Positions 19,350 through 30,482 of a stretch of DNA of 64,000 nt are shown here, piece by piece. The DNA lies in assembly GCF_018729455.1 (NCBI RefSeq), contig NZ_JAHHZF010000005.1:186001-250000 (forward strand), written 5' to 3'. The notes beneath the pieces were generated by a model. It did no database searches and was not told the DNA's origin. It saw only the letters and a program-made list of their open reading frames with translations. Numbering within the stretch: the first letter of the stretch is position 1; every line of letters starts with the position of its first letter. The position numbers were made by a program, and so were the translations under genes. Source of the DNA: Prosthecodimorpha staleyi (GTDB lineage Bacteria > Pseudomonadota > Alphaproteobacteria > Rhizobiales > Ancalomicrobiaceae).

Positions 19350-20894
19350 CTACTCCGCCGCGGGCGGCGGTGGGGGTGGCGGCGGAGGCGGAGGCGCTCC
19401 GGCCGGCGGTCGAGCCGCCGGAGGGGCGCCCGTCTGGCCGGACGGGCGGGCCGCCGCTCCGGGCGTCGCTCCACCCGTACGCGGCGTGGCCGGCGTGCCG
19501 GCGGCAGGCGTGACCGGGCGCGGGGCGGCCGCACCGCCGCCTCCCGGCGTGACGGCGGGTCGCACGACCGGAGGCTTGGCCGTCGGCGTTGCGAGGCCTG
19601 ACGGACGCGCCCCGGCCGGCGCCGGCAGGCCGCCCAGGCCTTGCGCCACGGGTTCGCCCTCGGCCCCGGCTGCGCCGCCGCGGCGGGCCGCCTCGATCAG
19701 ACGCCAGCGCTGGACGTTGCGATTGTGCTCTTCGATCGTCTCCGCAAAGGCATGCCCGCCTGTGCCGTCGGCAACGAAGAACAGTTCGTTGGTGCGCGAC
19801 GGATTGGCGACGGCCTCCAGGGCCGCCCGCCCCGGATTGCCGATCGGCCCCGGTGGCAGGCCGGCATTCTTGTAGGTGTTGTAGGCATTGGGCGCGGCGA
19901 GGTCGGCCTTGGTGATCGTCCGCCCCTCAAGCCAGGCCTTGCCGCCGTAAAGCCCGTACAGGATGGTCGGATCGGTCTCCAGGCGCATGCCCTTGCGCAG
20001 GCGGTTGATGAACACCGCGGCGACGCGCGAGCGCTCGTCGGCGCGCGAGGTCTCCTTCTCGACGATCGAGGCCAGCACGACCATGTCGCGCGGCGTGGCC
20101 AGCGGCAGTCCGTCGACGCGCTTGCCCCAGATTTCGGCGAGGCGGCGCTCCTGGGTCGCCTTCATCTGGGCGATCAGGCTCTCACGGGTACGCCCGCGCT
20201 CGAACTTGTAGGTGTCGGGCATCAGCGAGCCCTCTTCGGGCACGGCTGCGATCTTGCCGGTCAACATCGTGTTTTCCAGCAGGCGCGCAACGATCTGCTC
20301 GCTGGTCCAGCCTTCCGGGAAGGTCAGCGAATGCTGCACGACCTTGCCGTCGGCGATCAGGTCGGCGACCTCGTGCATCGAGATGCCGGCCTTGAACTCG
20401 TACTCGCCCGGCTTGAGCCGGTCGGCGAGGCCGGACAGCCGCACCCCCCAGGTGAAGACGAGATCGTAGGTGATCACGCCGTTCTTGGCGAGGATGTCGG
20501 AGATTTCGCTCAGGCCGACCCGCTGCGGGATCGCGACCACCTTGGTCTCCTTGAGCGGGCCCGGGTCCTCAAACTCGCTACGCCCCATATAGACCGCCGC
20601 GCCGAGGCCGAGCAGAATCAGCGTCACGAAGGTGATCAGGCCGCTCATGAAGCCGAGCGTGGAGGAACGCGCCATCCTGGAGCGGACGCGCTTCGCCGGC
20701 GGCGGCGGGACCTCGCCGGTGACGATCGATTCGCGCGGCGATTTCGGCACGGCTTCCCTGACCGCCTTCGGCGCCGGACGCGGCGCGAGTTGATCGGAGC
20801 GGTCGGCCATGAGGATGCCAGGATCGCGAGCCGGGCCCGCGGTCGGCCTTCTCTCCTCCGGTTCCGGTGCTACGTCGGACATCGTGCTGGTCAA
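19350..20894 (-). CDS. mltG: Endolytic murein transglycosylase MltG
   Basis: An inner-membrane lytic transglycosylase that cleaves nascent glycan strands and is thought to set their length. It has 514 residues. A cytoplasmic N-terminus of about 75 residues is followed by one membrane helix (about 83-103). A LysM-like portion and the YceG catalytic domain follow (about 110-400), with the catalytic Glu probably in SIVEKETSRADER near residues 271-283. The last 110 residues are Pro/Ala/Gly-rich and end in a run of prolines (PPPPPPPPPPPAAE), an extension not usual in MltG. Next to fabF on the same strand, as in related genomes. Confidence 0.94.
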   Translation of the reverse strand: MTSTMSDVAPEPEERRPTAGPARDPGILMADRSDQLAPRPAPKAVREAVPKSPRESIVTGEVPPPPAKRVRSRMARSSTLGFMSGLITFVTLILLGLGAAVYMGRSEFEDPGPLKETKVVAIPQRVGLSEISDILAKNGVITYDLVFTWGVRLSGLADRLKPGEYEFKAGISMHEVADLIADGKVVQHSLTFPEGWTSEQIVARLLENTMLTGKIAAVPEEGSLMPDTYKFERGRTRESLIAQMKATQERRLAEIWGKRVDGLPLATPRDMVVLASIVEKETSRADERSRVAAVFINRLRKGMRLETDPTILYGLYGGKAWLEGRTITKADLAAPNAYNTYKNAGLPPGPIGNPGRAALEAVANPSRTNELFFVADGTGGHAFAETIEEHNRNVQRWRLIEAARRGGAAGAEGEPVAQGLGGLPAPAGARPSGLATPTAKPPVVRPAVTPGGGGAAAPRPVTPAAGTPATPRTGGATPGAAARPSGQTGAPPAARPPAGAPPPPPPPPPPPAAE

Positions 20895-21128
20895 CTCCCC
20901 GCGGCCACGGATGCGGGCCGCAGATTCGGCCCAGCCTCGTCGCTTCTCGTACGAGAGGGTGGCGAGAATACGCCGAATCCTCCCGTCACGACGGAGTTAA
21001 TCCATTTCGCGCCGCAATTGCCAGCCGCACCGTTACGGCATGGCGAGCGTCGAGGGCACGGTCGCAGCGCCGGCGGCTCCCGCCGGGACGGCTGCCGGGC
21101 AGGCCGAACGATGCGCCGACGGCGTCGT

Positions 21129-22391
<1,263 letters not shown>

Positions 22392-22522
22392 CGTGATGAG
22401 ATGTTCCCGATCCGGTCCGGCGCGAAGGACCGCGCCGCTTCAGAAAAAAATGCCGACCGGGCACGGTTGCGCCCGGCCTGGCCGGTTCGACGAAGGTCCG
22501 CGCGCGAACGCGCGGCAAACCT

Positions 22523-22759
22523 TCAGCCCGCGTTCTTCTCGAGGAACTTGACGGCGTCGCCGACGGTCAGGATCGTCTCGGCCGCGTCATCAGGGATCTC
22601 GACGCCGAACTCTTCCTCGAAGGCCATCACCAGCTCGACAACGTCGAGCGAGTCAGAGCCGAGGTCGTCGATGAAGCTCGCGTTCTCGGTCACCTTCTCG
22701 GCGTCGACGCCGAGGTGCTCGATCACGATCTTCTTCACCCGCTCCGCGATATCGCTCAT
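22523..22759 (-). CDS. acpP: Acyl carrier protein
   Basis: 78 residues, acidic, with the phosphopantetheine attachment serine in the DSLD motif ([13 protein letters not shown], about residues 34-46). It carries fatty-acid intermediates between FabD, FabF and FabG. The start ATG has GAGGAAGA upstream. The frame stays open for about 30 more residues upstream, but the family N-terminus [17 protein letters not shown] fits the chosen ATG. Confidence 0.98.
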   Translation of the reverse strand: MSDIAERVKKIVIEHLGVDAEKVTENASFIDDLGSDSLDVVELVMAFEEEFGVEIPDDAAETILTVGDAVKFLEKNAG

Positions 22760-23105
22760 GTCATTCTTCCTCGAAGTGATACGACTGTTTCGACCTAGGT
22801 CTTTTGCGAACATCGTCGCCGGGGACCGCAGTCCAGCCGGTTCCGATACCATCCGATCGTCGCGGGGAAAAGGCTCGTGCTCTTTCGACCGATCGCCGCC
22901 GGGCTGCTCAGGCCACCCGGACCCAAGGCCGGACCACCGTCGCTTCCGGCCTCATGGACCGCCCCCAGCCTCGCGACCGCCCTCATCGCACCCGTTTTGC
23001 CGACGAGACGCGCGTGGTGCTAGCATACTTTAAATTCCTTGACCAGCCGCCGGAATGGCCGGAAAGCGCGCTTCCCGCCCCTTGCTCCGGCGGTTGTTTT
23101 CGTCG
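22760..23105. other. Leader region between fabG and acpP
   Basis: About 345 bp without a supported gene. An AT-rich patch (gctagcatactttaaattcc) lies near 23,020-23,040, just after the fabG stop, and probably holds a promoter for acpP-fabF. No box pair at standard spacing stands out. Confidence 0.4.
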
Positions 23106-23843
23106 TCAGATCATGGCCATGCCACCGTTGACGTGAAGCGTCTGACCGGTCGTGTAGGCGGCTTCGTCGCTCGCCAGATAGACCGCCGCAGCCGCGATCT
23201 CCTCGGAGGAGCCAAGCCGGCCGGCCGGGACCACGCCGAGAATCGTCTCCTTCTGCTTCTCGTTCAGCGCATCCGTCATGGCCGTGCCGATAAAGCCCGG
23301 CGCGATGCAGTTGACGGTGATGTTGCGGCTGGCGACTTCCTGGGCGAGCGACTTCGACATGCCGATCATGCCGGCCTTGGCGGCGGCATAGTTGCCCTGG
23401 CCTGGATTGCCGGTGACGCCGACCACCGAGGTGATGCCGATGATGCGGCCGAAGCGCCGCTTCATCATGCCCCGGAGCGCCGCGCGGGCGAGACGGAAGC
23501 CGGCGGTGAGGTTCACCTCCAGCACCTTGTCCCATTCCTCGTCCTTCATGCGCATGAACAGGTTGTCGCGCGTGATGCCGGCATTGTTGACCAGGATGTC
23601 GATCTTGCCGAGGGCCGCCTCGACGGCCGGCACCAGCGCGTCGACCGAGGCGCGGTCGCCGAGATCGGCGACGAAGACATGGGCGCGAGCGCCCAGTTCG
23701 GCGGCCAGTTCGCCGAGCACCGCTTCGCGGGTGCCGGACAGTGCCACCGTGGCACCCTGGGCGTAGAGGGCTCGGGCGATCGCGCCGCCGATGCCTCCGG
23801 TCGCGCCGGTCACGAGCGCGGTCTTGCCGGTCAGGTCGAACAT
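23106..23843 (-). CDS. fabG: 3-oxoacyl-ACP reductase
   Basis: An NADPH-dependent short-chain dehydrogenase that reduces 3-oxoacyl-ACP in the fatty-acid cycle. It has 245 residues with the cofactor motif TGATGGIGGAIA near residues 13-24, NNAG near 86-89, and the Ser-Tyr-Lys catalytic set in ITSVVGV and GNYAAAKAGM (about 137-160). ATG at 23843 gives MFDLTGKTALVTG, the family start; an upstream TTG is in frame but unlikely. About 37 bp after fabD. Confidence 0.97.
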   Translation of the reverse strand: MFDLTGKTALVTGATGGIGGAIARALYAQGATVALSGTREAVLGELAAELGARAHVFVADLGDRASVDALVPAVEAALGKIDILVNNAGITRDNLFMRMKDEEWDKVLEVNLTAGFRLARAALRGMMKRRFGRIIGITSVVGVTGNPGQGNYAAAKAGMIGMSKSLAQEVASRNITVNCIAPGFIGTAMTDALNEKQKETILGVVPAGRLGSSEEIAAAAVYLASDEAAYTTGQTLHVNGGMAMI

Positions 23844-23880
23844 GCGGTCGGACTCCAATGAGAATGGACGGGAACGCGGA

Positions 23881-24822
23881 TCAGGCGAGCGCCGCGGCGG
23901 CCTTGGCCACGTCGTCGGGCGTGTTGACGGCGAGGCCTTCGACGCCGTCGGCGATCCGCTTGACGAGACCGGTCAAGACCTTGCCGGAGCCGATCTCGAC
24001 GAGACGCGTGACGCCGTTGGCGGCGAGCCACTGGACGCTTTCGCGCCAGCGCACCGTGCCGGTCACCTGTTCGACGAGGCGGCGCCGGATGTCCGCCGGA
24101 TCGCTGATCGGAGCCGCAAGCACGTTGGCGACGAGCGGCACGATCGGCGCCTTCAGGTCGACCTCGGCCAGCGCCGCCGCCATGGCGTCGGCGGCCGGCT
24201 GCATCAGCGCACAATGGAACGGGGCGGAGACGTTGAGCAGCATCGCCCGCTTGGCGCCGCGGGCCTTGGCCAGCGCGACCGCGCGTTCGACCGCCGCCTT
24301 GCTGCCGGAGACGACCACCTGGCCGTCGGCATTGTCGTTGGCGGCCTGGCAGACTTCGTTTTCGGCCGCGGCGGCGGCGACCTCGGTGGCGGTGGCGAAG
24401 TCGAGACCGAGCAGGGCCGCCATGGCGCCCTCCCCGACCGGCACGGCGGCCTGCATGGCGCGGCCGCGAATCTTCAGGAGCCGCGCGGCGTCGGCGATGG
24501 TCAGCGAACCGGCCGCGGCCAGCGCCGAATATTCGCCGAGCGAATGGCCGGCCACATAGGCGACCGGCCCGCCGATGCGGACACCATCGGCTTCCAGCGC
24601 CCGGAGCGCCGCCAGGCTGACGGCCATCAGGGCCGGCTGGGCATTCTCGGTCAGCGTCAGTTCGGCCTCGGGTCCGTCCCACATCAGCGCCGAGAGCTTC
24701 TGGCCGAGCGCCGCGTCGACCTCCTCGAACACCGCGCGCGCCGCCGGCACGGCCTCGGCCAGCGCCTTGCCCATGCCGACCGCCTGGCTGCCCTGACCCG
24801 GAAAGGTGAATGCCGTCGTCAT
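23881..24822 (-). CDS. fabD: Malonyl-CoA:ACP transacylase
   Basis: Transfers malonyl groups to ACP. It has 313 residues. QGSQAVGMG lies near residues 10-18, the nucleophile Ser in GHSLGEYSA near 92-100, and the catalytic His in SAPFHCALM near 199-207. The ORF stays open 24 codons further upstream, but [13 protein letters not shown] is the usual start. It is the first gene of the fabD-fabG-acpP-fabF run. Confidence 0.97.
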   Translation of the reverse strand: MTTAFTFPGQGSQAVGMGKALAEAVPAARAVFEEVDAALGQKLSALMWDGPEAELTLTENAQPALMAVSLAALRALEADGVRIGGPVAYVAGHSLGEYSALAAAGSLTIADAARLLKIRGRAMQAAVPVGEGAMAALLGLDFATATEVAAAAAENEVCQAANDNADGQVVVSGSKAAVERAVALAKARGAKRAMLLNVSAPFHCALMQPAADAMAAALAEVDLKAPIVPLVANVLAAPISDPADIRRRLVEQVTGTVRWRESVQWLAANGVTRLVEIGSGKVLTGLVKRIADGVEGLAVNTPDDVAKAAAALA

Positions 24823-24928
24823 CGCTCGCGTTCCGCCCTGGCTGGATTTTGGCGCGATCAAGCGGAGATACGGAAGCGAGTCAAGACGAGGCACACCGTT
24901 TTCGAAGGCCGGGTCCGGAATATCACGC

Positions 24929-25657
24929 TCAGATCGTGAGCGTACCGGCCTTGGCGGCCGCGTAGCGCTCGGCGACCTTGTCCCAGTTGACGACGTTCCA
25001 CCAGGCCTTCAGATAGTCGGCGCGCTTGTTCTGATACTTCAGATAGTAGGCGTGCTCCCAAACGTCGTTGCCGATCAGGACGCGGGCGCCATCCATCAGC
25101 GGGGTGTCCTGGTTCGGCTTGGCGACAATCGCCAGCTTACCCTCGCGGGTCACCGTCACGAACACCCAGCCCGAGCCGAAGACCCGGGTGCCGGCGGTGT
25201 TGAAATCGGTCTGCAGCTTGTCGAGCCCGCCGAGATCGCGCTCGACGGCGGCGGCGAGTTCGCCCGACGGGGCACCACCCTTGCCGCCCATGATCTGCCA
25301 GAACATGGTGTGGTTGGCATGGCCGCCGCCATTGTTGCGCAGCGCCGTGCGCATCGCGTCCGGCATCTCGCCGAGCTTGGCGAGAATCTCGTGCAGCGGC
25401 AGCTTGGCAGCCTCGCCGTTCTGGGCGAGCGCGGCGTTGAGGTTCGAGACATAGGCCGCATGATGCCGATCGTGATGGATCTCCATCGTCATGGCGTCGA
25501 TATGCGGCTCGTTTGCGGCCGGCGCATAGGGCAGCGGATCGAGCTTGAACGGCCCCGCGGGCGCTTGCGCTCGGACGCGGGTGCCCGTGCAGGCGGTCAG
25601 CGTGAGGGCAGCCGCGCCGAACAGCATGCCGCGGCGGGTGGTCAGGACGTTGGTCAT
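24929..25657 (-). CDS. Exported Fe/Mn superoxide dismutase with Tat/lipoprotein-like signal
   Basis: 242 residues. The N-terminus reads [20 protein letters not shown]: a twin-arginine followed by a hydrophobic stretch and an L-T-A-C lipobox, so it looks like a Tat-exported lipoprotein or at least a periplasmic enzyme. The mature part is a full SOD: metal ligands in [16 protein letters not shown] (first His), [10 protein letters not shown] (second), and [12 protein letters not shown] (Asp and third His). It detoxifies superoxide outside the cytoplasm. Start: ATG with GGAGGAGA upstream. Divergent from ilvD, which carries an oxidation-sensitive Fe-S cluster, but the two act in different compartments. 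Whether iron or manganese is used is not decided. Confidence 0.9.
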   Translation of the reverse strand: MTNVLTTRRGMLFGAAALTLTACTGTRVRAQAPAGPFKLDPLPYAPAANEPHIDAMTMEIHHDRHHAAYVSNLNAALAQNGEAAKLPLHEILAKLGEMPDAMRTALRNNGGGHANHTMFWQIMGGKGGAPSGELAAAVERDLGGLDKLQTDFNTAGTRVFGSGWVFVTVTREGKLAIVAKPNQDTPLMDGARVLIGNDVWEHAYYLKYQNKRADYLKAWWNVVNWDKVAERYAAAKAGTLTI

Positions 25658-25855
25658 GGTCGTCTCCTCCACGGCCCGTCTTCGGTTGGGCCTGTCGACG
25701 AAGAAGCTACCGCGGCAGGGCCGAAGCACAAGACCGGAGCGCGCGCTTCCCGCACCCGGTCGGTCTCCTCTGCCGAAAACGACCCTTTTCCGGCCGAACT
25801 GTTCTGCTATCACGGTCAGCCGATCGAACGAGCCCCGACAAGACGAGGAAACCCC

Positions 25856-27700
25856 ATGCCCGCCTACCGCTCGCGCACGACCACCCACGGACGCAACATG
25901 GCCGGTGCCCGCGGCCTCTGGCGCGCGACCGGCATGAAGGACGCCGATTTCGGCAAGCCGATCATCGCAGTGGTCAATTCCTTCACGCAGTTCGTGCCCG
26001 GCCACGTGCACCTGAAGGATCTCGGCCAGCTGGTCGCCCGCGAGATCGAGCAGGCCGGCGGCGTCGCCAAGGAATTCAACACCATCGCGGTCGACGACGG
26101 CATCGCGATGGGCCATGACGGCATGCTCTATTCGCTGCCCTCGCGCGACCTGATCGCCGACAGCGTCGAATACATGGTCAATGCCCATTGCGCCGACGCG
26201 ATGGTCTGCATCTCCAACTGCGACAAGATCACGCCCGGCATGCTGATGGCCGCGATGCGGCTCAACATCCCGACGGTGTTCGTCTCCGGCGGCCCGATGG
26301 AGGCCGGCAAGGTCGTGCTGCGCGGCGCCAATCGCGCGCTCGACCTGGTCGACGCCATGGTGGCGGCGGCGGACGAGAAATACACCGACGACGAGGTCAA
26401 GGTGATCGAGCGGTCGGCCTGCCCGACCTGCGGGTCCTGCTCCGGCATGTTCACCGCCAACTCGATGAACTGCCTGACCGAGGCGCTCGGCCTGTCGCTG
26501 CCCGGCAACGGCTCGGTGCTCGCCACCCATGCCGACCGGCGCCGCCTGTTCGTCGAGGCCGGCCACCTGATCGTCGATCTCGCCCGCCGCTACTACGAGC
26601 AGGACGATGCCAGCGTGCTGCCGCGTTCGATCGGCGGCATGACGGCTTTCGAGAATGCAATGACGCTCGACATCGCCATGGGCGGCTCGACCAACACCGT
26701 GCTGCACCTGCTCGCCGCCGCCCATGAGGCCGAGGTGGACTTCACCATGGCCGACATCGACCGGCTGTCGCGCCGCGTGCCGGTGCTGTGCAAGGTCGCC
26801 CCGTCGGTGCCGGACGTGCACATGGAGGACGTCCATCGCGCCGGCGGCATCATGGCGATCCTGGGCGAATTGGAGAAGGCCGGCCTGGTCGACACCAACG
26901 TGCCGACCGTCCATGCCGAGACGCTCGGCGCGGCGATCAACCGCTGGGACATCAGCCGGACCAAGTCCGAGACGGCGCTCAAGTTCTTCTCGGCCGCGCC
27001 GGGCGGCGTGCCGACCACGGAAGCCTTCAGCCAGGAGGCGCGCTGGGAACCGGATACCGATCGCGCCAAGGGTGCGATCCGCTCGGTCGAGAATGCCTTC
27101 TCGAAGGATGGCGGCCTCGCCGTGCTCTACGGCAACATCGCGCTCGACGGCTGCATCGTGAAGACCGCCGGCGTCGATGCCTCGATCCTGAAATTCACCG
27201 GCCCGGCCAAGGTGTTCGAGAGCCAGGACGATGCCGTCAAGGGTATCCTGGGCGGCAAGGTCCAGGCCGGCGACGTGGTGGTGATCCGCTACGAAGGTCC
27301 GCGCGGCGGCCCGGGCATGCAGGAAATGCTCTACCCGACCAGCTACCTGAAGTCGAAAGGTCTCGGCAAGGCCTGCGCGCTGGTCACCGACGGCCGCTTT
27401 TCGGGCGGCACCTCGGGCCTGTCCATCGGCCATTGCTCGCCGGAAGCGGCCGAGGGCGGCACGATCGGTCTGGTCGAGGACGGCGACACCGTGGCGATCG
27501 ACATCCCGAACCGGACGATCAATCTGCTGGTCGCCGACGAGGTGCTGGCCGCCCGCCGCACCGCCCGCGAGGCGGCTGGCTGGAAACCCGCCAAGTCGCG
27601 CCCGCGCAAGGTGACCGCCGCCCTGAAGGCCTATGCGGCCATGGCGACCAGCGCCGCCAGGGGCGCCGTGCGCGATGTCGAGCAGCTGACCCGCAAGTAA
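25856..27700 (+). CDS. ilvD: Dihydroxy-acid dehydratase
   Basis: Dehydrates 2,3-dihydroxy-isovalerate and -methylvalerate in valine and isoleucine biosynthesis, with an Fe-S cluster. It has 614 residues, the family length. The cysteine motifs are [12 protein letters not shown] (about residues 118-129) and [20 protein letters not shown] (about 190-209). The frame runs far upstream, but the ATG has GAGGAAA before it and [20 protein letters not shown] is the family start. It is followed by two strong hairpins. Confidence 0.97.
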   Translation: MPAYRSRTTTHGRNMAGARGLWRATGMKDADFGKPIIAVVNSFTQFVPGHVHLKDLGQLVAREIEQAGGVAKEFNTIAVDDGIAMGHDGMLYSLPSRDLIADSVEYMVNAHCADAMVCISNCDKITPGMLMAAMRLNIPTVFVSGGPMEAGKVVLRGANRALDLVDAMVAAADEKYTDDEVKVIERSACPTCGSCSGMFTANSMNCLTEALGLSLPGNGSVLATHADRRRLFVEAGHLIVDLARRYYEQDDASVLPRSIGGMTAFENAMTLDIAMGGSTNTVLHLLAAAHEAEVDFTMADIDRLSRRVPVLCKVAPSVPDVHMEDVHRAGGIMAILGELEKAGLVDTNVPTVHAETLGAAINRWDISRTKSETALKFFSAAPGGVPTTEAFSQEARWEPDTDRAKGAIRSVENAFSKDGGLAVLYGNIALDGCIVKTAGVDASILKFTGPAKVFESQDDAVKGILGGKVQAGDVVVIRYEGPRGGPGMQEMLYPTSYLKSKGLGKACALVTDGRFSGGTSGLSIGHCSPEAAEGGTIGLVEDGDTVAIDIPNRTINLLVADEVLAARRTAREAAGWKPAKSRPRKVTAALKAYAAMATSAARGAVRDVEQLTRK

Positions 27701-27708
27701 GTCTTGCC

Positions 27709-27735
27709 GGGCGATCGCACGCTGCGCGATCGCCC
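27709..27735 (+). terminator. Hairpin immediately after ilvD
   Basis: Perfect 10-bp arms GGGCGATCGC / GCGATCGCCC with a 7-base loop, starting 9 bp after the stop codon. There is no U-tract, as is common in GC-rich genomes. Confidence 0.55.
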
Positions 27736-27758
27736 GATCGGGGGCATCGGACCGGACG

Positions 27759-27790
27759 GCGCGGCGGGAGGCCTCGGCTTCCCGCCGCGC
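27759..27790. terminator. Second hairpin between converging ilvD and GT61 genes
   Basis: Perfect 11-bp arms GCGCGGCGGGA / TCCCGCCGCGC with a 10-base loop. It lies 18 bp from the end of the converging GT61 gene and could serve both directions. Confidence 0.55.
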
Positions 27791-27808
27791 TTGCGTTCCG
27801 GCAGGTGC

Positions 27809-29062
27809 TCAGCCTGCCGCGATCAGGGCGGCGATCTGGCCGACCAGCGCCTCGACGTCCAGCCGCCAGTCCGACGGCTCGTCGGGCACGCCGCCGATAT
27901 CGATGTGCCGGCCGCGCAGTTCGGCCGCGAAATCGATCACCGCCTGGTTGACCAATAACCGGGTCGCCAGCGAGATCACCATCGTGCCCGGGCGCGCGAA
28001 CAGCGCCATGTGCAGGGCGGAGCCGTCGAGGCCGGCGACGATCTCGGCATTGCGGATATGGGCGATCTGCCGCTCGACGCTCAGCTCTTCGGGATAGATG
28101 ACCTTGAAGCCCAGTGCCTCCGCGAGACGGGCCTCCAGCGCGCGCTCATTGACCGGCGTCGGCCGAGTCGGCGTGAAGCGCGATCGGGACAGGTAGATCC
28201 GGCGATGCGCCTCGACCGGCGGCAGCGGCATGCGCCGCACGATGCGACGGTAGACATCGTGAAAACCGGCCCGGATGCTCTGGCTGATCGCGATCGTCGG
28301 CTGCGGCACCAGCAAGTCCTCGCACAGCATCGGCCCCCGCACGACCACGATCCGCCGCCGCCCGAGCCCGGCGGCGAGGAGCAGCGGCCCGAGATAGGAC
28401 CAGGATTCGTCCATGCGGTTTGCCGGTGACTGGACCTGATGGAAAACCACCGGCCGCCGATCGCCGGGATCCGGACAGGCCCAGAGCCGACCGGGCAGTT
28501 CCAGCAGGTTGTGGCCGAACTGCGGATAGATCAGGCCGCCATAGACGGCCGGCCGCCGGATGACGCGGATCGGTACGAACTGGGCGGGATCGATCGCTTC
28601 AGGCGCGAATGCCAGGCTTTCGGTCCGCCGCGCCGAAATGGGCACCACGAAGCCGTGGCGATCATAGACCGCGGACGCGTAGGTCTGCTCCCAATGCGGC
28701 ACCGCCTTGGGCGCGATCGGTGGCGTCAACGGCAACAGGGCCCCGTCCACCCGCACCGCGGTCGGCACTTGGCGATAACCTTTCGGAATGTCGGCGATCG
28801 CCCGCCGCTGCCGATCGAATTTAGAGGTTTCGAAGCCGATCAGACGAATCCAATCCGAAAGCCCGGTCAGATCGGCTCGCGGCAGGACGGCCGGCATGAC
28901 GGACGGGCCGTCGGCGACACGATCGATCGCTGCCTCAATCGGCGCCCGATCCGCCTGCCCGCGCGGCGCCGTCCGGCCGCGCGCAGACGGCGCAGCCCCC
29001 CCGATTTCCGCTTGCATGAATAGGTCACCGATCGTCTCGCCGTCGAAACCCTTGACAGCCAA
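27809..29062 (-). CDS. Glycosyltransferase family 61 protein
   Basis: 417 residues, cytosolic. The catalytic half has the GT61/DUF563 pattern: YGGLIYPQFGHNLLELPGRL near residues 169-188, IYLSRSRF near 285, and IVAGLDGSALHMALFARPG near 335-353. The N-terminal 80 residues are poorly conserved in appearance and include RGRTAPRGQ low complexity. Its substrate is unknown. The next gene upstream on the same strand is a sulfotransferase, which suggests a sulfated or otherwise modified surface glycan. A 207-bp AT-richer gap separates the two, so an own promoter is possible. Confidence 0.85.
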   Translation of the reverse strand: MAVKGFDGETIGDLFMQAEIGGAAPSARGRTAPRGQADRAPIEAAIDRVADGPSVMPAVLPRADLTGLSDWIRLIGFETSKFDRQRRAIADIPKGYRQVPTAVRVDGALLPLTPPIAPKAVPHWEQTYASAVYDRHGFVVPISARRTESLAFAPEAIDPAQFVPIRVIRRPAVYGGLIYPQFGHNLLELPGRLWACPDPGDRRPVVFHQVQSPANRMDESWSYLGPLLLAAGLGRRRIVVVRGPMLCEDLLVPQPTIAISQSIRAGFHDVYRRIVRRMPLPPVEAHRRIYLSRSRFTPTRPTPVNERALEARLAEALGFKVIYPEELSVERQIAHIRNAEIVAGLDGSALHMALFARPGTMVISLATRLLVNQAVIDFAAELRGRHIDIGGVPDEPSDWRLDVEALVGQIAALIAAG

Positions 29063-29269
29063 GCGTCATGTTAAACGATACGCAATGCAAACAGAAACAT
29101 TCGGGAAGCGGGAGGCACGCCTCGGCGGGGACGGCGCGGCGAGTGTGTCTCGGAAGCAACAACGCGGCGTTGGCAATCCAGATACTCGCGACGCGGCGCC
29201 AGTCGCCCCCGCACCGGAAGCGGCCATTGGGTCCCCGAGCGGCCGGCAGCCGGTATGGTCACGAGGCGG

Positions 29270-30097
29270 CTACAGCCAGCGGCGATAGGTCTCGAAGTCC
29301 CGCGCATAGAGCCGCGCGATGCGCTCGCGCGCCGCGGGCGTCAACAGGGAGGCTTCTTCCGGCCATGGGTCGTCCCCCCTGGCATGGCGGATCGTCAGCA
29401 ATGTCTGATCGTCGGCGCCGGTCGCCTCGATGCGCGCGGGCCGCCGTCTCGCTTCGAGCGAATGCAGCCAGGAGATCGAGGTGAAGTCGGTCGCCTTCAG
29501 TCCGAGCCGGCGTTCGACTCGGTTCAGTTCCTTGAACAGATTCTGTCGCGAGACGTTGATTACCGTGTCCGGATCGAGATGCTCCTCGATCGGGTGCCAT
29601 TGCTGCCGGAAATGCGGATCGCAGGATACGACCCCGACATGCTCCATGTAGGTCAGAAAATCGGACAACGAGTAGCCTCGAACCCGGTGCAGGCGACCAT
29701 GCGCCCAGTCCATCGAACCGGCAGCGTTAAGGCCGTAGATCAGGGAATGGCGGTAGCTGGACAGGAAGCGCGAATAGGGGTCTCGAAATACCCGGACGAT
29801 CCGATAGGTCGACAGGTTGCGGGCGACCGCCGCCTTGGTCTCCGGCGAGACCTCATAGACCCCGGTGCGATGATCATGCGGCCACGCACTGCGGGCGCGG
29901 ACATCCTCCAGACGACCCGTAATCCCGGCGAACCAGGTGTAGACGGTCGTGCAGGCCGATTTCGGCGACCATAACACCATCAGCTTCAGGTGAGGGTCGA
30001 TCAATGGCAGATTGGTGCTGCGCAGGATGCGCGGCTGCCCTTTCGGCAGCGGTAACTCGCGCCCCCAGAACCGCAACCATTGCCGTTTCGAAATCAT
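29270..30097 (-). CDS. Sulfotransferase family 2 domain protein
   Basis: 275 residues from the preferred ATG. The PAPS-binding signatures are visible: the 5'-phosphosulfate loop SPKSACTTVYTWF near residues 41-53 and the 3'-phosphate segment FRDPYSRFLSSYRH near 98-111. Such enzymes transfer sulfate to carbohydrate hydroxyls. The frame is open to a GTG at 30139, but GGAGAGG lies about ten bases before the ATG at 30097. There is no signal peptide. The neighbouring GT61 transferase suggests a glycan acceptor; sulfation of a secreted polysaccharide or nodulation-type factor is speculation. Confidence 0.8.
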   Translation of the reverse strand: MISKRQWLRFWGRELPLPKGQPRILRSTNLPLIDPHLKLMVLWSPKSACTTVYTWFAGITGRLEDVRARSAWPHDHRTGVYEVSPETKAAVARNLSTYRIVRVFRDPYSRFLSSYRHSLIYGLNAAGSMDWAHGRLHRVRGYSLSDFLTYMEHVGVVSCDPHFRQQWHPIEEHLDPDTVINVSRQNLFKELNRVERRLGLKATDFTSISWLHSLEARRRPARIEATGADDQTLLTIRHARGDDPWPEEASLLTPAARERIARLYARDFETYRRWL

Positions 30098-30482
30098 CGC
30101 CTGACCGCCTCTCCGACTCCGCTGCCATGGCATGACCACGCGATCGGCAACAGGACGAATGAACCCCTAGTCCAGGCGGACACCGGATCGCAAGGGAGGC
30201 GCGGCCTGCCGAGCCGGCGCGCCGGTCGCGATTGGCGCTTGCAATCCGGCCGGGTTTCTGTAGAACCCCCGAATTCCGTCGGGCACCCGGCCGGGGGCTG
30301 AACGGACGGTCATGCGCGCGTCACGGCATCGTGGATCGCGTCTGACAGGAGCAACAGACGTGCTCCGTCGTCCGGTGTCTCCGCTCTCCGACAGCTGAAT
30401 TTCTTTCCGTGTGTCCTCGTCCGGGGGCTCCGGGAGGCTTGGCGCCGGTGCCCGATGGCGACGAGGAAAGGTCTGAATATCC
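30098..30482. promoter_or_regulatory. Divergent region and leader of the rpsF operon
   Basis: A candidate promoter is TTGCAA at 30239-30244 with TAGAAC at 30261-30266 (16-bp spacing), which leaves a leader of about 210 bases before rpsF. Leaders of rpsF operons can bind the S6-S18 pair as a feedback element; I see several CCG-rich stems here but cannot identify the motif with confidence. Confidence 0.35.

Noticed and set aside
24929-27433. 834-residue antisense frame covering ilvD and continuing into the superoxide dismutase gene
   Set aside because: Only the last 242 residues have a family, ribosome site and signal. The rest is opposite ilvD and has the Arg/Gly/His/Asp-rich composition of GC-driven shadows.
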